Of a stretch of DNA of 40,777 bases, positions 24,209-32,316 are shown in pieces (position 1 is the first letter of the stretch; each line of letters begins with the position of its first letter). The stretch is from an uncultured Aeromicrobium sp. (GTDB lineage Bacteria > Actinomycetota > Actinomycetes > Propionibacteriales > Nocardioidaceae), in contig NZ_CAMJVP010000004.1 in assembly GCF_946221465.1 (NCBI RefSeq), positions 1 to 40,777 on the forward strand, written 5' to 3'. The notes under the pieces are model-generated. The model saw only the letters and a list, made by a program, of their open reading frames with translations, made no database searches and had not been told where the DNA came from. The translations under genes and the position numbers were made by a program.

Positions 24209-25363
24209 TCAGTAGGAGAAGGGCCAGCCCTTCCAGTAGTTGCGGATCCGCATCCAGATGCCGAACAAGCCCCGAGGCTCGAAGATGAGGAAGCCGATGA
24301 TCAGCAGGCCGTAGAGGATGGCCTCGAACTGGAAGACGTTGATGAGGCCACCGCCAACGGTCGAGGTGCTGATGACCGGGAACAGATGCGCGATCTCTTG
24401 CGCGATGCGCGGCAGCGAGGTGATGAACAGCGCCCCCATGATGGAGCCCGAGATCGTCGCCACACCGCCGATCAGCACCATGGCGAGGTACTGGATGCTC
24501 AGCAGAAGCCCGAAGGCGCCGGGCTCGAACACGCCGACGACGGCGTAATAGAGGGCGCCGGTCACCCCGGCGAAGAACGACGACATTGCGAACGCCATGA
24601 CCTTGTAGACCGTCAGGTTCACGCCGATCACCGCGGCCGCGACGTCTCGGTCCCGCACCGCGGAGAATGCGCGGCCGACCCCTGAGCGGGCGATGTTGCG
24701 TCCGAGGATCGCGAAGACGATGAGGAACACCAGCGCCAGCAGGTACTGCTGCTGGTCGCGGCTCAGGCCGAGCCCGAACAGCGAGCCGGCTTCGGCGAAG
24801 TCAACGCCGAACAACTCGAGATCGGGTCCCCGCCGCCCGACTCCGGGCCCGCCGGTGAGCGTGCGCGCCTCGCGGAAGACGTGTTCACCGAGGAACACGA
24901 GCCCGAGCGTGACGATGGCGAGGTAGAGGCCCCGAAGACGCACCGCCACCGGCCCGACGAGCAGTCCGGCAATGGCGGCCACCACGCCCGCGGCGGGCAG
25001 CCAAATCCACATCGGGAGTCCGTATCCCGTCACCGATCCCTCGGGATCCCCGCCCAGCACGGCGCCGGTGTAGGCGCCGAGCCCAAGGAAGAAGGCATGC
25101 CCGAGCGACACCTGTCCGGCGTACCCGGTCACCAGGTTGAGACCGATCGCGCCCACCGAGGCGATGAGACCGAGGGTGAGAATGAGCAGGAGGTCATCGG
25201 TGACGAGGAACGGCACCGTGAACGCCGCAAGAATGAGCAAAGCGGTGGAGCGGCGCTTGGCCGGTGTGTTCCACAGCGCCATGTCCTGCGCGTACGAGGT
25301 CCGCAGCAGCGGTCGTCCGCGTGGCGGCCGGGGCGGGCGACGGGGGGTGAGCGTGACGGTCAT
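24209..25363 (-). CDS. livM: Branched-chain-type ABC transporter permease LivM
   Basis: 384-residue membrane component. The N-terminus is basic and Pro-rich (about 1-35), followed by some 9-10 hydrophobic segments. The family signature GLNLVTGYAGQVSLGHAFFLGLGAYTGA (about 74-101) and the cytoplasmic EAA-like loop AFSAVRDRDVAAAVIGVNLTVYKVMAFAMSSFFAGVTGAL are intact. It starts in a 4-base overlap with livH (ATGA). Together with LivH it should form the translocation pore. Confidence 0.9.
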   Translation of the reverse strand: MTVTLTPRRPPRPPRGRPLLRTSYAQDMALWNTPAKRRSTALLILAAFTVPFLVTDDLLLILTLGLIASVGAIGLNLVTGYAGQVSLGHAFFLGLGAYTGAVLGGDPEGSVTGYGLPMWIWLPAAGVVAAIAGLLVGPVAVRLRGLYLAIVTLGLVFLGEHVFREARTLTGGPGVGRRGPDLELFGVDFAEAGSLFGLGLSRDQQQYLLALVFLIVFAILGRNIARSGVGRAFSAVRDRDVAAAVIGVNLTVYKVMAFAMSSFFAGVTGALYYAVVGVFEPGAFGLLLSIQYLAMVLIGGVATISGSIMGALFITSLPRIAQEIAHLFPVISTSTVGGGLINVFQFEAILYGLLIIGFLIFEPRGLFGIWMRIRNYWKGWPFSY

Positions 25364-26256
25364 ACGCGTTCCACCTCCCGGGTGCCGAAGAGTCCGTAGG
25401 GTCTGACGAGCAGCACCAGGAACATCAGGGCGTAGGGGGCCACCAGCGCGAAGTTCGCGCCGAGGAAAGGTGCGACATCCGGCTGGTACACGGCCGTGAG
25501 CGACTCGACGATGCCCACCGCCAGCCCTCCGATGACGGCGCCGGGAAGACTGTCGAGGCCGCCGATGATGATGGCCGGAAGTGCCTTGAGGGCGATGATC
25601 CAGGTGTTCTGCTCCATGCCCGCCGAGCCCGCGGCCACGAAGGTGCCGGCGATCGTGGCCAGTCCACCGGCGATCGCCCAGGCCAGCGCGAAGATCGCGC
25701 CGACCCGGATGCCCTGGGCGAGGGCCGTCTCCTGATCGAGCGCCGTCGCCCGCATCGCCAGGCCGGCCTTGGCGTACCGGAAGAACAGGACCAGGGCCAC
25801 GACGGTGATCGCGGTGACCGCGATGAGCGCCACCCGCTGGTGGGTGATCGAGAGCCCGAGGAACTCATACTGCCGCGATCCGTCGGGGAACGTCACAATC
25901 CGGGGGTTGGGCCCCATGTAGCGGTTCGCTGCGATGCGCAGCACGATGTCGACGCCGATGGTGATGATTGCGAGTGTGAAGACCGGCTTGCCGACCATCG
26001 GCCGCAGCGCGAGGCGTTCGACTGACATGCCCAGTAGCGCGCCAAGGATCATCGCGAGCAGCAGGCCGGGCCAGAACGGCAGTCCGACCTGGGCGGTGAG
26101 GTGATAGCTGAACAGTCCGCCGCACACCATGAGTGCCGGTTGGGCGAAGCTGATGACGTGGGTCGCCTTGTAGATCATGACGTACCCCAGTGCGAGGAGC
26201 GCGTAGATCGCCCCTTGGCCGAATCCGTTCACCACGGCCTGCGCGAATGTGCTCAC
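25360..26256 (-). CDS. livH: Branched-chain-type ABC transporter permease LivH
   Basis: 298-residue membrane permease beginning VSTFAQAVVNGFGQGAIYALLALGYVMIYKATHVISFAQPALMV, the typical LivH N-terminus, and containing the EAA-like loop GLAMRATALDQETALAQGIRVGAIFALAWAIAGGLATIAG. About 8 hydrophobic segments. I chose the GTG at 26256 because it overlaps the acyl-CoA synthetase stop (GTGA) and the homology starts there; the longer upstream frame is a shadow of that gene. Confidence 0.9.
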   Translation of the reverse strand: MSTFAQAVVNGFGQGAIYALLALGYVMIYKATHVISFAQPALMVCGGLFSYHLTAQVGLPFWPGLLLAMILGALLGMSVERLALRPMVGKPVFTLAIITIGVDIVLRIAANRYMGPNPRIVTFPDGSRQYEFLGLSITHQRVALIAVTAITVVALVLFFRYAKAGLAMRATALDQETALAQGIRVGAIFALAWAIAGGLATIAGTFVAAGSAGMEQNTWIIALKALPAIIIGGLDSLPGAVIGGLAVGIVESLTAVYQPDVAPFLGANFALVAPYALMFLVLLVRPYGLFGTREVERV

Positions 26257-28097
26257 GCTGGCACCTCCTCGGGCGCTTCGTCGTACATGGCGGCGATTTC
26301 CGCGGCGAACTGCTGCGTGATGGCCGATCGTTTGACCTTCTGCGTCGCGGTCAGTTCGCCCTGTTCGTGATCGAGTTCCTTGGGCAGGAGCGTGAACCGC
26401 TTGATCGTCTCCACGGAGGCGAACTTCGCGTTGGTCTCGTCGACGATCTTCTGGACGAGTTCGCGCACCTCGGGCTTCTCGGTGAGGTCGCGGTAGGTGG
26501 TGAACGCGAGCTTTCGCCGCTGCGCCCAGTCGCCCACGGTGTCCAGTTCGATGCCGATGAGCGCGGTCAGATAGCGGCGGCGGTCCCCGACGACGATCGC
26601 CTCCTTGATGTAGGGCGACGACTTGAGGCTGTTCTCGATCTCGCTGGGTGCGATGTTCTTGCCACCGGCGGTGATGATGATGTCCTTGATCCGGTCGGTG
26701 ATCTTGAGGTGCGTGCCGTCCACCCATTCGCCCACGTCACCGGTGTGCAACCACCCGTCCGGGTCGATGGCGCGGGCGGTGGCGTCGGGATTGTTCCAGT
26801 ACCCGGCGAAGGTTCCCGGGTGGCGGGTGAGGATCTCCCCGGTTTCCTCATCGATCCGCACCTCAGCACCCTGCTGGGGCTCGCCGACCGTGCCCACCTT
26901 GATGCGGCCCGCGACGTTGGCGGTGGCGATCGCGCTGTTCTCGGTCATGCCGTAGACCTCGTGCATCGACAGGCCGATGCCCATGAAGAACTCGAGCACC
27001 TCCGGCGCGATCGGAGCCGCCCCGGACGCGGCGTAACGGGTTTTGGCCAGCCCGAGTCGCTCCCGCAGCGGCCGGTACAGGAAGACCCACCCGGGGGCGT
27101 AGGCGAGCCGGGTGGCGAGGGTGTGGTTGCCCTCGTTCTCGACGAGCTTGCGGCCGATCCAGCGTGAGACCCGCATCCACAGGGCGAAGTTGGCGCGTTT
27201 GAGCGGCGACGCTCCGCTCATCCGGATGTGCACGCCGGCGGCGATTTTCTCCCATATTCGCGGGACGCCGAACACGATCGTCGGCTGCACCTCGCGAAGG
27301 GCGACCTGCACCGTCTCGATCGACTCGGCGAAGTTGACCTGGGTGCCGACCGCCGCGTTGAACCACGTCGTGAACACCCGCTCGGCCACGTGGCACAGCG
27401 GGAGGTAGGACACGATGAGGTCCTTGTCGCTGGCCGGCGGGTCCACGAAGGCGCCCTGGTTGGCGAGCGTGTCGATGACGAACTCGATGTTGCCGATCGT
27501 CAGCATCGCGCCCTTGGGCGGGCCCGTGGTGCCCGATGTGTACACGAGGGTCGCGATGTCGCTGGGCTCGGCCTGCTCGGCGCGCTCCTCGACTGCTCCG
27601 GGGTGCTGGGCGCGGTGCTCTGCCCCGAGGGCGAGGAACTCCTCCCAGGCGATCAGTCGCGGATCGCTGTAGCGTCCGCGGATGCCGCGCGGTTCGATGT
27701 AGATGATGTGCTTGAGGTCGGGCAGTTCGTTGATGACCTCCAGGGTCTTGTCGACCTGCTCCTGGTCCTCGGCGATGAGCACCGACGCTCCGGAGTCGCT
27801 CAGCACGTGCCGCACCTCGGGGGCGGGGTTGGTCGGATACAGGCCTACCGTCGTCGCGCGCACCGCGGTGATGCCGATGTCGCTGAACAGCCATTCGCGG
27901 CGGTTCTCGCTGTGCACGCCGACGCGGTCGCCGGGCGCCACGCCCAGCGCCAGCAGGCCGTGGCCGACGAGGACGGCGTGGTGCCAGTACTCCTGCCAGG
28001 TGACCTGTTCCCAGATGCCGAGGTTCTTCTCTCGCATCGCGACCGCGCCGGGAGTGCGCTCGGCGCGCTCGCGGATACGCAGGGCCAAGGTGCTCAT
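26253..28097 (-). CDS. AMP-binding long-chain-type acyl-CoA synthetase
   Basis: 614-residue adenylate-forming enzyme that activates a carboxylic acid with ATP and CoA. The AMP-binding signature YTSGTTGPPKGAM is at 186-198. It also has the A5 region YGMTENSAIATANVAG, the A8 motif GWLHTGDVGEWVDGTHLKITDRIKDIIITAGGKNIAPSEIEN, and a C-terminal A10-type lysine region near QKVKRSAITQ. The size and motif set fit the long-chain/FadD15-like group, but substrate length cannot be read from this. Between livG and livH with 4-base overlaps at both ends, so co-expressed with the transporter; the usual interpretation is that the imported acid is trapped as a CoA ester. Confidence 0.9.
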   Translation of the reverse strand: MSTLALRIRERAERTPGAVAMREKNLGIWEQVTWQEYWHHAVLVGHGLLALGVAPGDRVGVHSENRREWLFSDIGITAVRATTVGLYPTNPAPEVRHVLSDSGASVLIAEDQEQVDKTLEVINELPDLKHIIYIEPRGIRGRYSDPRLIAWEEFLALGAEHRAQHPGAVEERAEQAEPSDIATLVYTSGTTGPPKGAMLTIGNIEFVIDTLANQGAFVDPPASDKDLIVSYLPLCHVAERVFTTWFNAAVGTQVNFAESIETVQVALREVQPTIVFGVPRIWEKIAAGVHIRMSGASPLKRANFALWMRVSRWIGRKLVENEGNHTLATRLAYAPGWVFLYRPLRERLGLAKTRYAASGAAPIAPEVLEFFMGIGLSMHEVYGMTENSAIATANVAGRIKVGTVGEPQQGAEVRIDEETGEILTRHPGTFAGYWNNPDATARAIDPDGWLHTGDVGEWVDGTHLKITDRIKDIIITAGGKNIAPSEIENSLKSSPYIKEAIVVGDRRRYLTALIGIELDTVGDWAQRRKLAFTTYRDLTEKPEVRELVQKIVDETNAKFASVETIKRFTLLPKELDHEQGELTATQKVKRSAITQQFAAEIAAMYDEAPEEVPA

Positions 28098-28906
28098 CGG
28101 TTCGAGACCTCCTCGATGACGTCGGCCACGATGGCGTCGTCGACCGTGCCGAGGTAGGCGCGGACGACGTCGGGATGGGTCTGCACCTCCTGCGGTGCGC
28201 CGATCGTGATCGGGACGCCGAAATCCATCGCCATGACGCGGTCGGCGAGGTCCATCACGAGCCCCATGTCGTGCTCGACGAGGATCATCGGGATCTGGAG
28301 TTCGTCGCGGATGTCGAGGATGAACCGGGCCATGTCCTCGGTCTCCTCGCCGTTCATCCCCGCGACCGGCTCATCGAGCAGCAGCAGCCGCGGCTCCATT
28401 GCGAGGGCGCGGCCGAGCTCGATTCGCTTCTGCACCCCGTACGGCAGCATTCCGACGGGCAGATGGCGGTAGCTCTCGATCTCCAGGAAGTCGATGATCT
28501 CCTCCACCCGGCGGCGGTTGGCGATCTCCTGGCGCCGTGCCCTGCCCACCCACGCGACGGCGGAGGGCCAGCCGTAGCCGAGGTGATGGTGGCGGCCGAG
28601 CATGAGGTTGTCAACGACGTCGAGGTTCTCGAACAGTTCGATGTTCTGGAAGGTGCGGGCCAGGCCGCGCTCGGCGATGCGATGGGGAGCGACACCGAGG
28701 ATCGACTCCCCGGCGAAGCGCACGTCGCCGGCCTGCGGGCGGTAGACGCCTGACAGCACGTTGAAGATCGAGGTCTTGCCGGCACCGTTCGGTCCGATGA
28801 TGGCGAACAGCTCGTGCCCGCGGATGTCGAAGCTGACGCCGCTCAGCGCGTTGACGCCGGCGAAGCTCAGCTCGACCCCGGACACCTCGAGGACGGTCTC
28901 GGTCAT
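28094..28906 (-). CDS. livG: ABC transporter ATPase LivG
   Basis: ATP-binding subunit of the branched-chain-type transporter. 270 residues: Walker A GPNGAGKT (38-45), Q-loop region ARTFQNIELFENLDVVDN, an ABC-signature region MLPYGVQKRIELGRALAMEP (LPYG in place of LSGG, common in LivG), Walker B LLLLDEPVAGMNGEE and the H-loop MILVEHDMGLV. I chose ATG 28906 because it overlaps the livF stop (ATGA). The C-terminal extension is typical of LivG. Confidence 0.92.
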   Translation of the reverse strand: MTETVLEVSGVELSFAGVNALSGVSFDIRGHELFAIIGPNGAGKTSIFNVLSGVYRPQAGDVRFAGESILGVAPHRIAERGLARTFQNIELFENLDVVDNLMLGRHHHLGYGWPSAVAWVGRARRQEIANRRRVEEIIDFLEIESYRHLPVGMLPYGVQKRIELGRALAMEPRLLLLDEPVAGMNGEETEDMARFILDIRDELQIPMILVEHDMGLVMDLADRVMAMDFGVPITIGAPQEVQTHPDVVRAYLGTVDDAIVADVIEEVSNR

Positions 28907-29685
28907 GACAGCCACCGCTTCCTGCGCTTGTAGTGCTTGATGTCGCGGTAGGAGGTGGCGAGCTCCCCGCGACCGAGATAGAAGTCGCGGATGTCGTCGT
29001 CCTCCAGGAGGGCGGCGGCCGGCTGGTCCATCACGATCTTGCCGTGCTCCATGACGTAGCCGTGCTGGGCGATGGACAGCGCCATCGTGGCGTTCTGCTC
29101 GACCAGGAGCACGGTGGTGCCGCGGGCCTCGTTGATCTGCACGACGATGTCCTTGATCTGCTGCACGATCCGCGGGGCGAGCCCGAGGCTCGGTTCGTCG
29201 AGGAGGAGCACATCGGGTTGTGCGACGAGAGCGCGTCCGATCGCCAGCATCTGCTGCTCACCGCCGGACAGGTAGCCGGCCGTGCGTCTGCGGCGTTCCT
29301 TGAGCACCGGGAACATGGTGTAGATCGCGTCGATCGACTCGGTCAGGCTGCCACGGCGGGTGTGGCCCCCGACCCGCAGATTCTCCTCGACGGTGAACTC
29401 GCCGAAGACCCGGCGGCCTTCGAGCACCTGGCCCAGTCCGGCCGCCACGATTCGCGGGGCGTCCCATCCCTGGATAGGTCGCTCACCCAACAGGATCTCG
29501 CCCTTGGTGATCTTGCCGTCGTGGATGTCGAGCAGTCCCGACAGTGCCCGCAGCAGGGTGGTCTTGCCGGCACCGTTCGCACCGAGCAGTGCCACGATCT
29601 GGCCGCGGGGGACCGTCAGACTCACCCCGCGGAGCACGAGGATCACGTCGTTGTAGACGACCTCGAGGTTCTTCACGCTCAGCAC
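28903..29685 (-). CDS. livF: ABC transporter ATPase LivF
   Basis: Second ATP-binding subunit, 260 residues: Walker A GANGAGKT (35-42), signature LSGGEQQMLAIGRAL, Walker B LLLDEPSLGLAP, H-loop TVLLVEQNATMALSI, and a basic C-terminal tail (YRDIKHYKRRKRWLS). I chose the GTG at 29685 because GAGGGAG lies 5 bases upstream; the reading frame continues upstream across the divergent tetR promoter without homology. It heads the operon livF-livG-acyl-CoA synthetase-livH-livM-livK. Confidence 0.92.
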   Translation of the reverse strand: MLSVKNLEVVYNDVILVLRGVSLTVPRGQIVALLGANGAGKTTLLRALSGLLDIHDGKITKGEILLGERPIQGWDAPRIVAAGLGQVLEGRRVFGEFTVEENLRVGGHTRRGSLTESIDAIYTMFPVLKERRRRTAGYLSGGEQQMLAIGRALVAQPDVLLLDEPSLGLAPRIVQQIKDIVVQINEARGTTVLLVEQNATMALSIAQHGYVMEHGKIVMDQPAAALLEDDDIRDFYLGRGELATSYRDIKHYKRRKRWLS

Positions 29686-29734
29686 GACGACTCCCTCACT
29701 CCCGCGTGACTGGATGCCCAGCATCCTGACACAC

Positions 29735-29754
29735 AACGTGAGCTGCGTCACGTT
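29735..29754. promoter_or_regulatory. Palindromic operator between livF and tetR
   Basis: AACGTGA (29735-29741) and TCACGTT (29748-29754) form a perfect inverted repeat with a 6-base centre, in the divergent promoter gap. The right half lies where the -35 of the tetR promoter would be. TetR-type regulators bind such sites, so the neighbouring tetR product is the likely ligand: autorepression plus control of the liv operon. Confidence 0.7.
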
Positions 29755-29772
29755 ATTTCTGCACACAGGGTG

Positions 29773-29778
29773 TATATT
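29773..29778 (+). promoter_or_regulatory. Candidate -10 box for leaderless tetR
   Basis: TATATT ends 7 bases before the GTG at 29786, so transcription would begin on or beside the start codon. There is no Shine-Dalgarno upstream of that GTG. The stretch is conspicuously AT-rich for this genome. Confidence 0.45.
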
Positions 29779-29785
29779 TCTTGCG

Positions 29786-30373
29786 GTGAAGGAGTTCTCT
29801 CGGCAGACCGACGGGAGAGTGCGACGGTCGGCACGCACCCGCGCCGCCATCGTCGACGCTCACGTCCGACTGCTCCGCAAGGGAGAGCTGCGGCCCAGCG
29901 CCAAACAGATCGCGCAGGAAGCCGGTGTCTCGGTCCGCACGTTGTGGGCGAGCTTCGGCGACATGGAGCACCTGTTCGCCGAGACCGTGGCCTACTGGTT
30001 CGCCTCCGACGATGCCCTCGCCGAGCCGGTCGACGTTGAGCAGCCGCTGGAGGATCGCATCGCACAGTTTTGTCGAGGCCGAGAACGACGACTGCTCAAC
30101 ATCGCGCCTGCCGCTCGGGCGGCGCTCATCGTCGAATCGTTCTCACCCACCTTGAGGGCGAGCCGCAGGGAGTACGTCGACCGGGTACGTCAGGAGATCG
30201 CGCGGATCTTCGCGGTCGAGATCGCCGCGAGCGAGGATCCCCGCACGCTGCTGGACGCCCTGACGGTCGCGGTCAGCTGGAACGCATGGTCGTTGCTCCA
30301 CGACGACCAGGGCAGAGCGGCGGCGGAATGCCGCGCGACCATGGAACTCACCCTCCGTGCGCTCCTGACCTGA
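29786..30373 (+). CDS. TetR-family transcriptional regulator
   Basis: 195 residues from the chosen GTG. Helix-turn-helix domain at about 15-60 (RTRAAIVDAHVRLLRKGELRPSAKQIAQEAGVSVRTLWASFGDMEHLF), then a helical ligand-binding domain that is divergent. An open frame extends 24 residues upstream across the operator without homology, which favours the GTG start, probably leaderless. Divergent from the liv operon and sharing the palindrome at 29735-29754, so it likely represses that operon, possibly in response to an acyl-CoA or the transported acid. Confidence 0.88.
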   Translation: MKEFSRQTDGRVRRSARTRAAIVDAHVRLLRKGELRPSAKQIAQEAGVSVRTLWASFGDMEHLFAETVAYWFASDDALAEPVDVEQPLEDRIAQFCRGRERRLLNIAPAARAALIVESFSPTLRASRREYVDRVRQEIARIFAVEIAASEDPRTLLDALTVAVSWNAWSLLHDDQGRAAAECRATMELTLRALLT

Positions 30374-30398
30374 GGTGCGCGTGGTCGACCGGACCGGT

Positions 30399-31145
30399 TC
30401 AGCTCTCCTCGGCAGCGAGCGCGGCGGCACCGATGATGCCGGCGTTGTTGCGCAGATCAGCGGGGATGATCGGCGTGCGCAACGAGAGCAGGGGCAGGAA
30501 CCGCTGATAGTCCTTGCTCACCCCGCCGCCGACGATGAACAGGTCCGGCGAGAACAACCGCTCGAGGTGACTGAAGTACTCCTGCAGCCGAGCTGCCCAC
30601 GCCTCCCAGCTGAGCCCCTCACGCTCCCGCGCGCTGGTGGCGGCGTAGTGCTCGGCCTCGTCGCCCTTGAACTCCAGGTGACCCAGCTCGGTATTGGGGA
30701 CCAGCTTGCCGTCGATGATGAGCGCGGAGCCGATCCCCGTGCCCAGCGTGATGACCATGATGACCCCGCTGCGGCCGCGCGCCGCGCCATAGCGCGTCTC
30801 AGCGAAGCCCGCGGCGTCGGCGTCGTTGACGACGTGAACCTCGCGTCCGAGGCGCTCGGTGAACAAAGCGTCGACATCGGTGCCGATCCAGCTTTTGTCG
30901 ATGTTCGCCGCCGACCGTGCGACGCCGCGCTGGACGACCGCGGGGATGGCCACACCCGTGACCGGTGGCGCGGGGACCTCGGGGAAGGCCTCGATGATCT
31001 TCCGGCAGACCTCCGCGAGCGCCTCCGGCGTTGACCGCTCGGGGGTGCGGAAACGCGTGCGGTCACCGGCGAGGGTGCCGGTGTCGAGGTCGACGGGCGC
31101 GCCCTTGGTGCCCGTACCGCCGATGTCGATGCCGAATCCGATCAT
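30399..31145 (-). CDS. ppgK: Polyphosphate glucokinase (ROK family)
   Basis: Phosphorylates glucose using inorganic polyphosphate (and usually ATP). 248 residues, the size of actinobacterial PpgK. The phosphate-binding motif GIDIGGTGTKGAPVDLDTG is at 5-23, the glucose-binding VNDADAAGFAE near 116-126, and the catalytic-domain glycines TLGTGIGSALIIDGKLVPNTELGHLEFKGDEAE (about 140-170) match PpgK rather than general ROK kinases. ATG start; on the minus strand a TAGACT -10-like box lies 7 bases upstream of it. Convergent with tetR, divergent from the DUF808 gene. Confidence 0.9.
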   Translation of the reverse strand: MIGFGIDIGGTGTKGAPVDLDTGTLAGDRTRFRTPERSTPEALAEVCRKIIEAFPEVPAPPVTGVAIPAVVQRGVARSAANIDKSWIGTDVDALFTERLGREVHVVNDADAAGFAETRYGAARGRSGVIMVITLGTGIGSALIIDGKLVPNTELGHLEFKGDEAEHYAATSAREREGLSWEAWAARLQEYFSHLERLFSPDLFIVGGGVSKDYQRFLPLLSLRTPIIPADLRNNAGIIGAAALAAEES

Positions 31146-31224
31146 GGCCGCGAGTCTAGTGCGGTCCGGTCCCGTCCGTCGGTGCGCGCCATCGGGAACG
31201 GATCGGACGACCTACCCTGGACGG

Positions 31225-31257
31225 GTGACTCCCATCGACGACGGCCCTCGACCGTGA
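31225..31257 (+). CDS. Possible 10-codon leader peptide before the DUF808 gene
   Basis: GTG at 31225 opens a 10-residue frame (MTPIDDGPRP) whose stop TGA overlaps the GTG of the DUF808 gene (GTGA). TACCCT (31213-31218) ends 6 bases before it, so it may be the leaderless first cistron, with the main gene translated by coupling. The main gene has no Shine-Dalgarno of its own. This is only a structural argument. Confidence 0.3.
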   Translation: MTPIDDGPRP

Positions 31258-32189
31258 GCGGCGGTCTCGTGGCATTGCTCGACGACGTCGCGGCCCTCGC
31301 TCGGCTGGCGGCGGCATCGGTCGACGACATCGGCACGGCAGCGGGACGGGCCAGTGCGAAGGCGGCGGGTGTGATCGTCGACGACGCGGCGGTGACGCCG
31401 CGTTACGTACAGGGCCTGGAGCCGCGGCGCGAACTGGCCGTCATTTGGCGGATCGCCAAGGGGTCACTGCGCAACAAGCTGCTCTTCATCCTGCCGGCGC
31501 TGCTCCTGCTCAGTGAGTTCCTCCCCTGGCTGCTGACGCCGCTGCTCATGGTGGGCGGCGCGTACCTGTGCTTCGAGGGAGCCGAGAAGCTCTGGGAGAA
31601 GTTCGGCCCGGACCGGCAGATGCCGAAGAAGCCCGTCGCGGCGGAGGGCGGACCGGACGAGGACGCTGTCGTCTCCGGGGCGGTGCGGACCGACTTCATC
31701 CTGTCCGCCGAGATCATGGTGATCTCGCTCAACGAGGTCGCCGCCGAGGCGCTTGTGTCGCGGGCGATCATCCTCGCCGTGGTCGCGTTGGGCATCACGG
31801 CCCTCGTCTACGGTGTCGTGGCGCTCATCGTGCGGATGGACGACATCGGCTTGGGGCTCGCCGAGCGCGACTCGCCGGGCGTCCGACAGCTGGGACGCAC
31901 ACTCGTCAAGGCCATGCCGAAGGTCATGGCGCTGCTGGCCGCCGTGGGCGTCGCGGCGATGCTCTGGGTCGGCGGGCATATCCTCCTGGTGGGCACCCAC
32001 GACCTGGGATGGCACTGGCTCTATGACGCGGTGCGTCGTCTGGAGTCCGTCGTCGCGCAGGCCAGTCCCGTTCTCGACGGACTGTTCGCCTGGGTAGCGA
32101 ACACGGTGGTCTCGGCGCTGCTCGGAGTGGTCGTGGGCGCGCTTCTGGTGGCGCTGTTCCATCATCTCGCGCGCCGCTCGAGCCATTGA
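31254..32189 (+). CDS. DUF808 family membrane protein
   Basis: 311-residue integral membrane protein of the DUF808 (YedI-like) family. It begins VSGGLVALLDDVAALARLAAASVDDIGTAAGRASAKAAGVIVDDAAVTPRYVQG, the conserved start, then has hydrophobic segments near 70-110, 160-200, 215-240 and 285-305. A GAEKLWEKF loop is in the middle. No enzymatic motif is visible and the family has no established function. The GTG start is preceded by no ribosome site; the possible leader at 31225 overlaps it. Confidence 0.85.
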   Translation: MSGGLVALLDDVAALARLAAASVDDIGTAAGRASAKAAGVIVDDAAVTPRYVQGLEPRRELAVIWRIAKGSLRNKLLFILPALLLLSEFLPWLLTPLLMVGGAYLCFEGAEKLWEKFGPDRQMPKKPVAAEGGPDEDAVVSGAVRTDFILSAEIMVISLNEVAAEALVSRAIILAVVALGITALVYGVVALIVRMDDIGLGLAERDSPGVRQLGRTLVKAMPKVMALLAAVGVAAMLWVGGHILLVGTHDLGWHWLYDAVRRLESVVAQASPVLDGLFAWVANTVVSALLGVVVGALLVALFHHLARRSSH

Positions 32190-32272
32190 GCGTCCCGCTC
32201 CGTCCCAGCTACACCAAACCGTATCCTTCTTCGACTTTCCGCATCCTCGGCCGTGACGTCCAATGGAAGCAA

Positions 32273-32298
32273 GAGCCGATCGTCCAGTTGGTCGGCTC
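32273..32298 (+). promoter_or_regulatory. Leader hairpin upstream of the SipW-type cassette
   Basis: GAGCCGATC (32273-32281) can pair with GGTCGGCTC (32290-32298), allowing one G-U, with an 8-base loop, and is followed by CCTTTCT. It lies between the likely promoter and the Shine-Dalgarno (CAGGAGA) of the first gene. It could be an attenuator or simply a stable leader. The rest of the gap 32190-32316 shows no gene. Confidence 0.35.
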
Positions 32299-32316
32299 CC
32301 TTTCTCAGGAGACGTC

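Noticed and set aside
22702..24288. A 528-codon plus-strand open frame over the binding-protein gene
   Set aside because: Shadow of the minus-strand lipoprotein gene, whose lipobox and fold are clear.
26257..26727. 157 extra N-terminal residues for LivH
   Set aside because: Arg/His-rich read-through of the acyl-CoA synthetase on the same strand; the GTG at 26256 gives the normal LivH start.
28094..28125. GGTTCGAGACCTCC, similar to a tRNA T-arm
   Set aside because: It lies at the livG stop/ACS start junction; no acceptor stem, anticodon arm or other tRNA parts are nearby.
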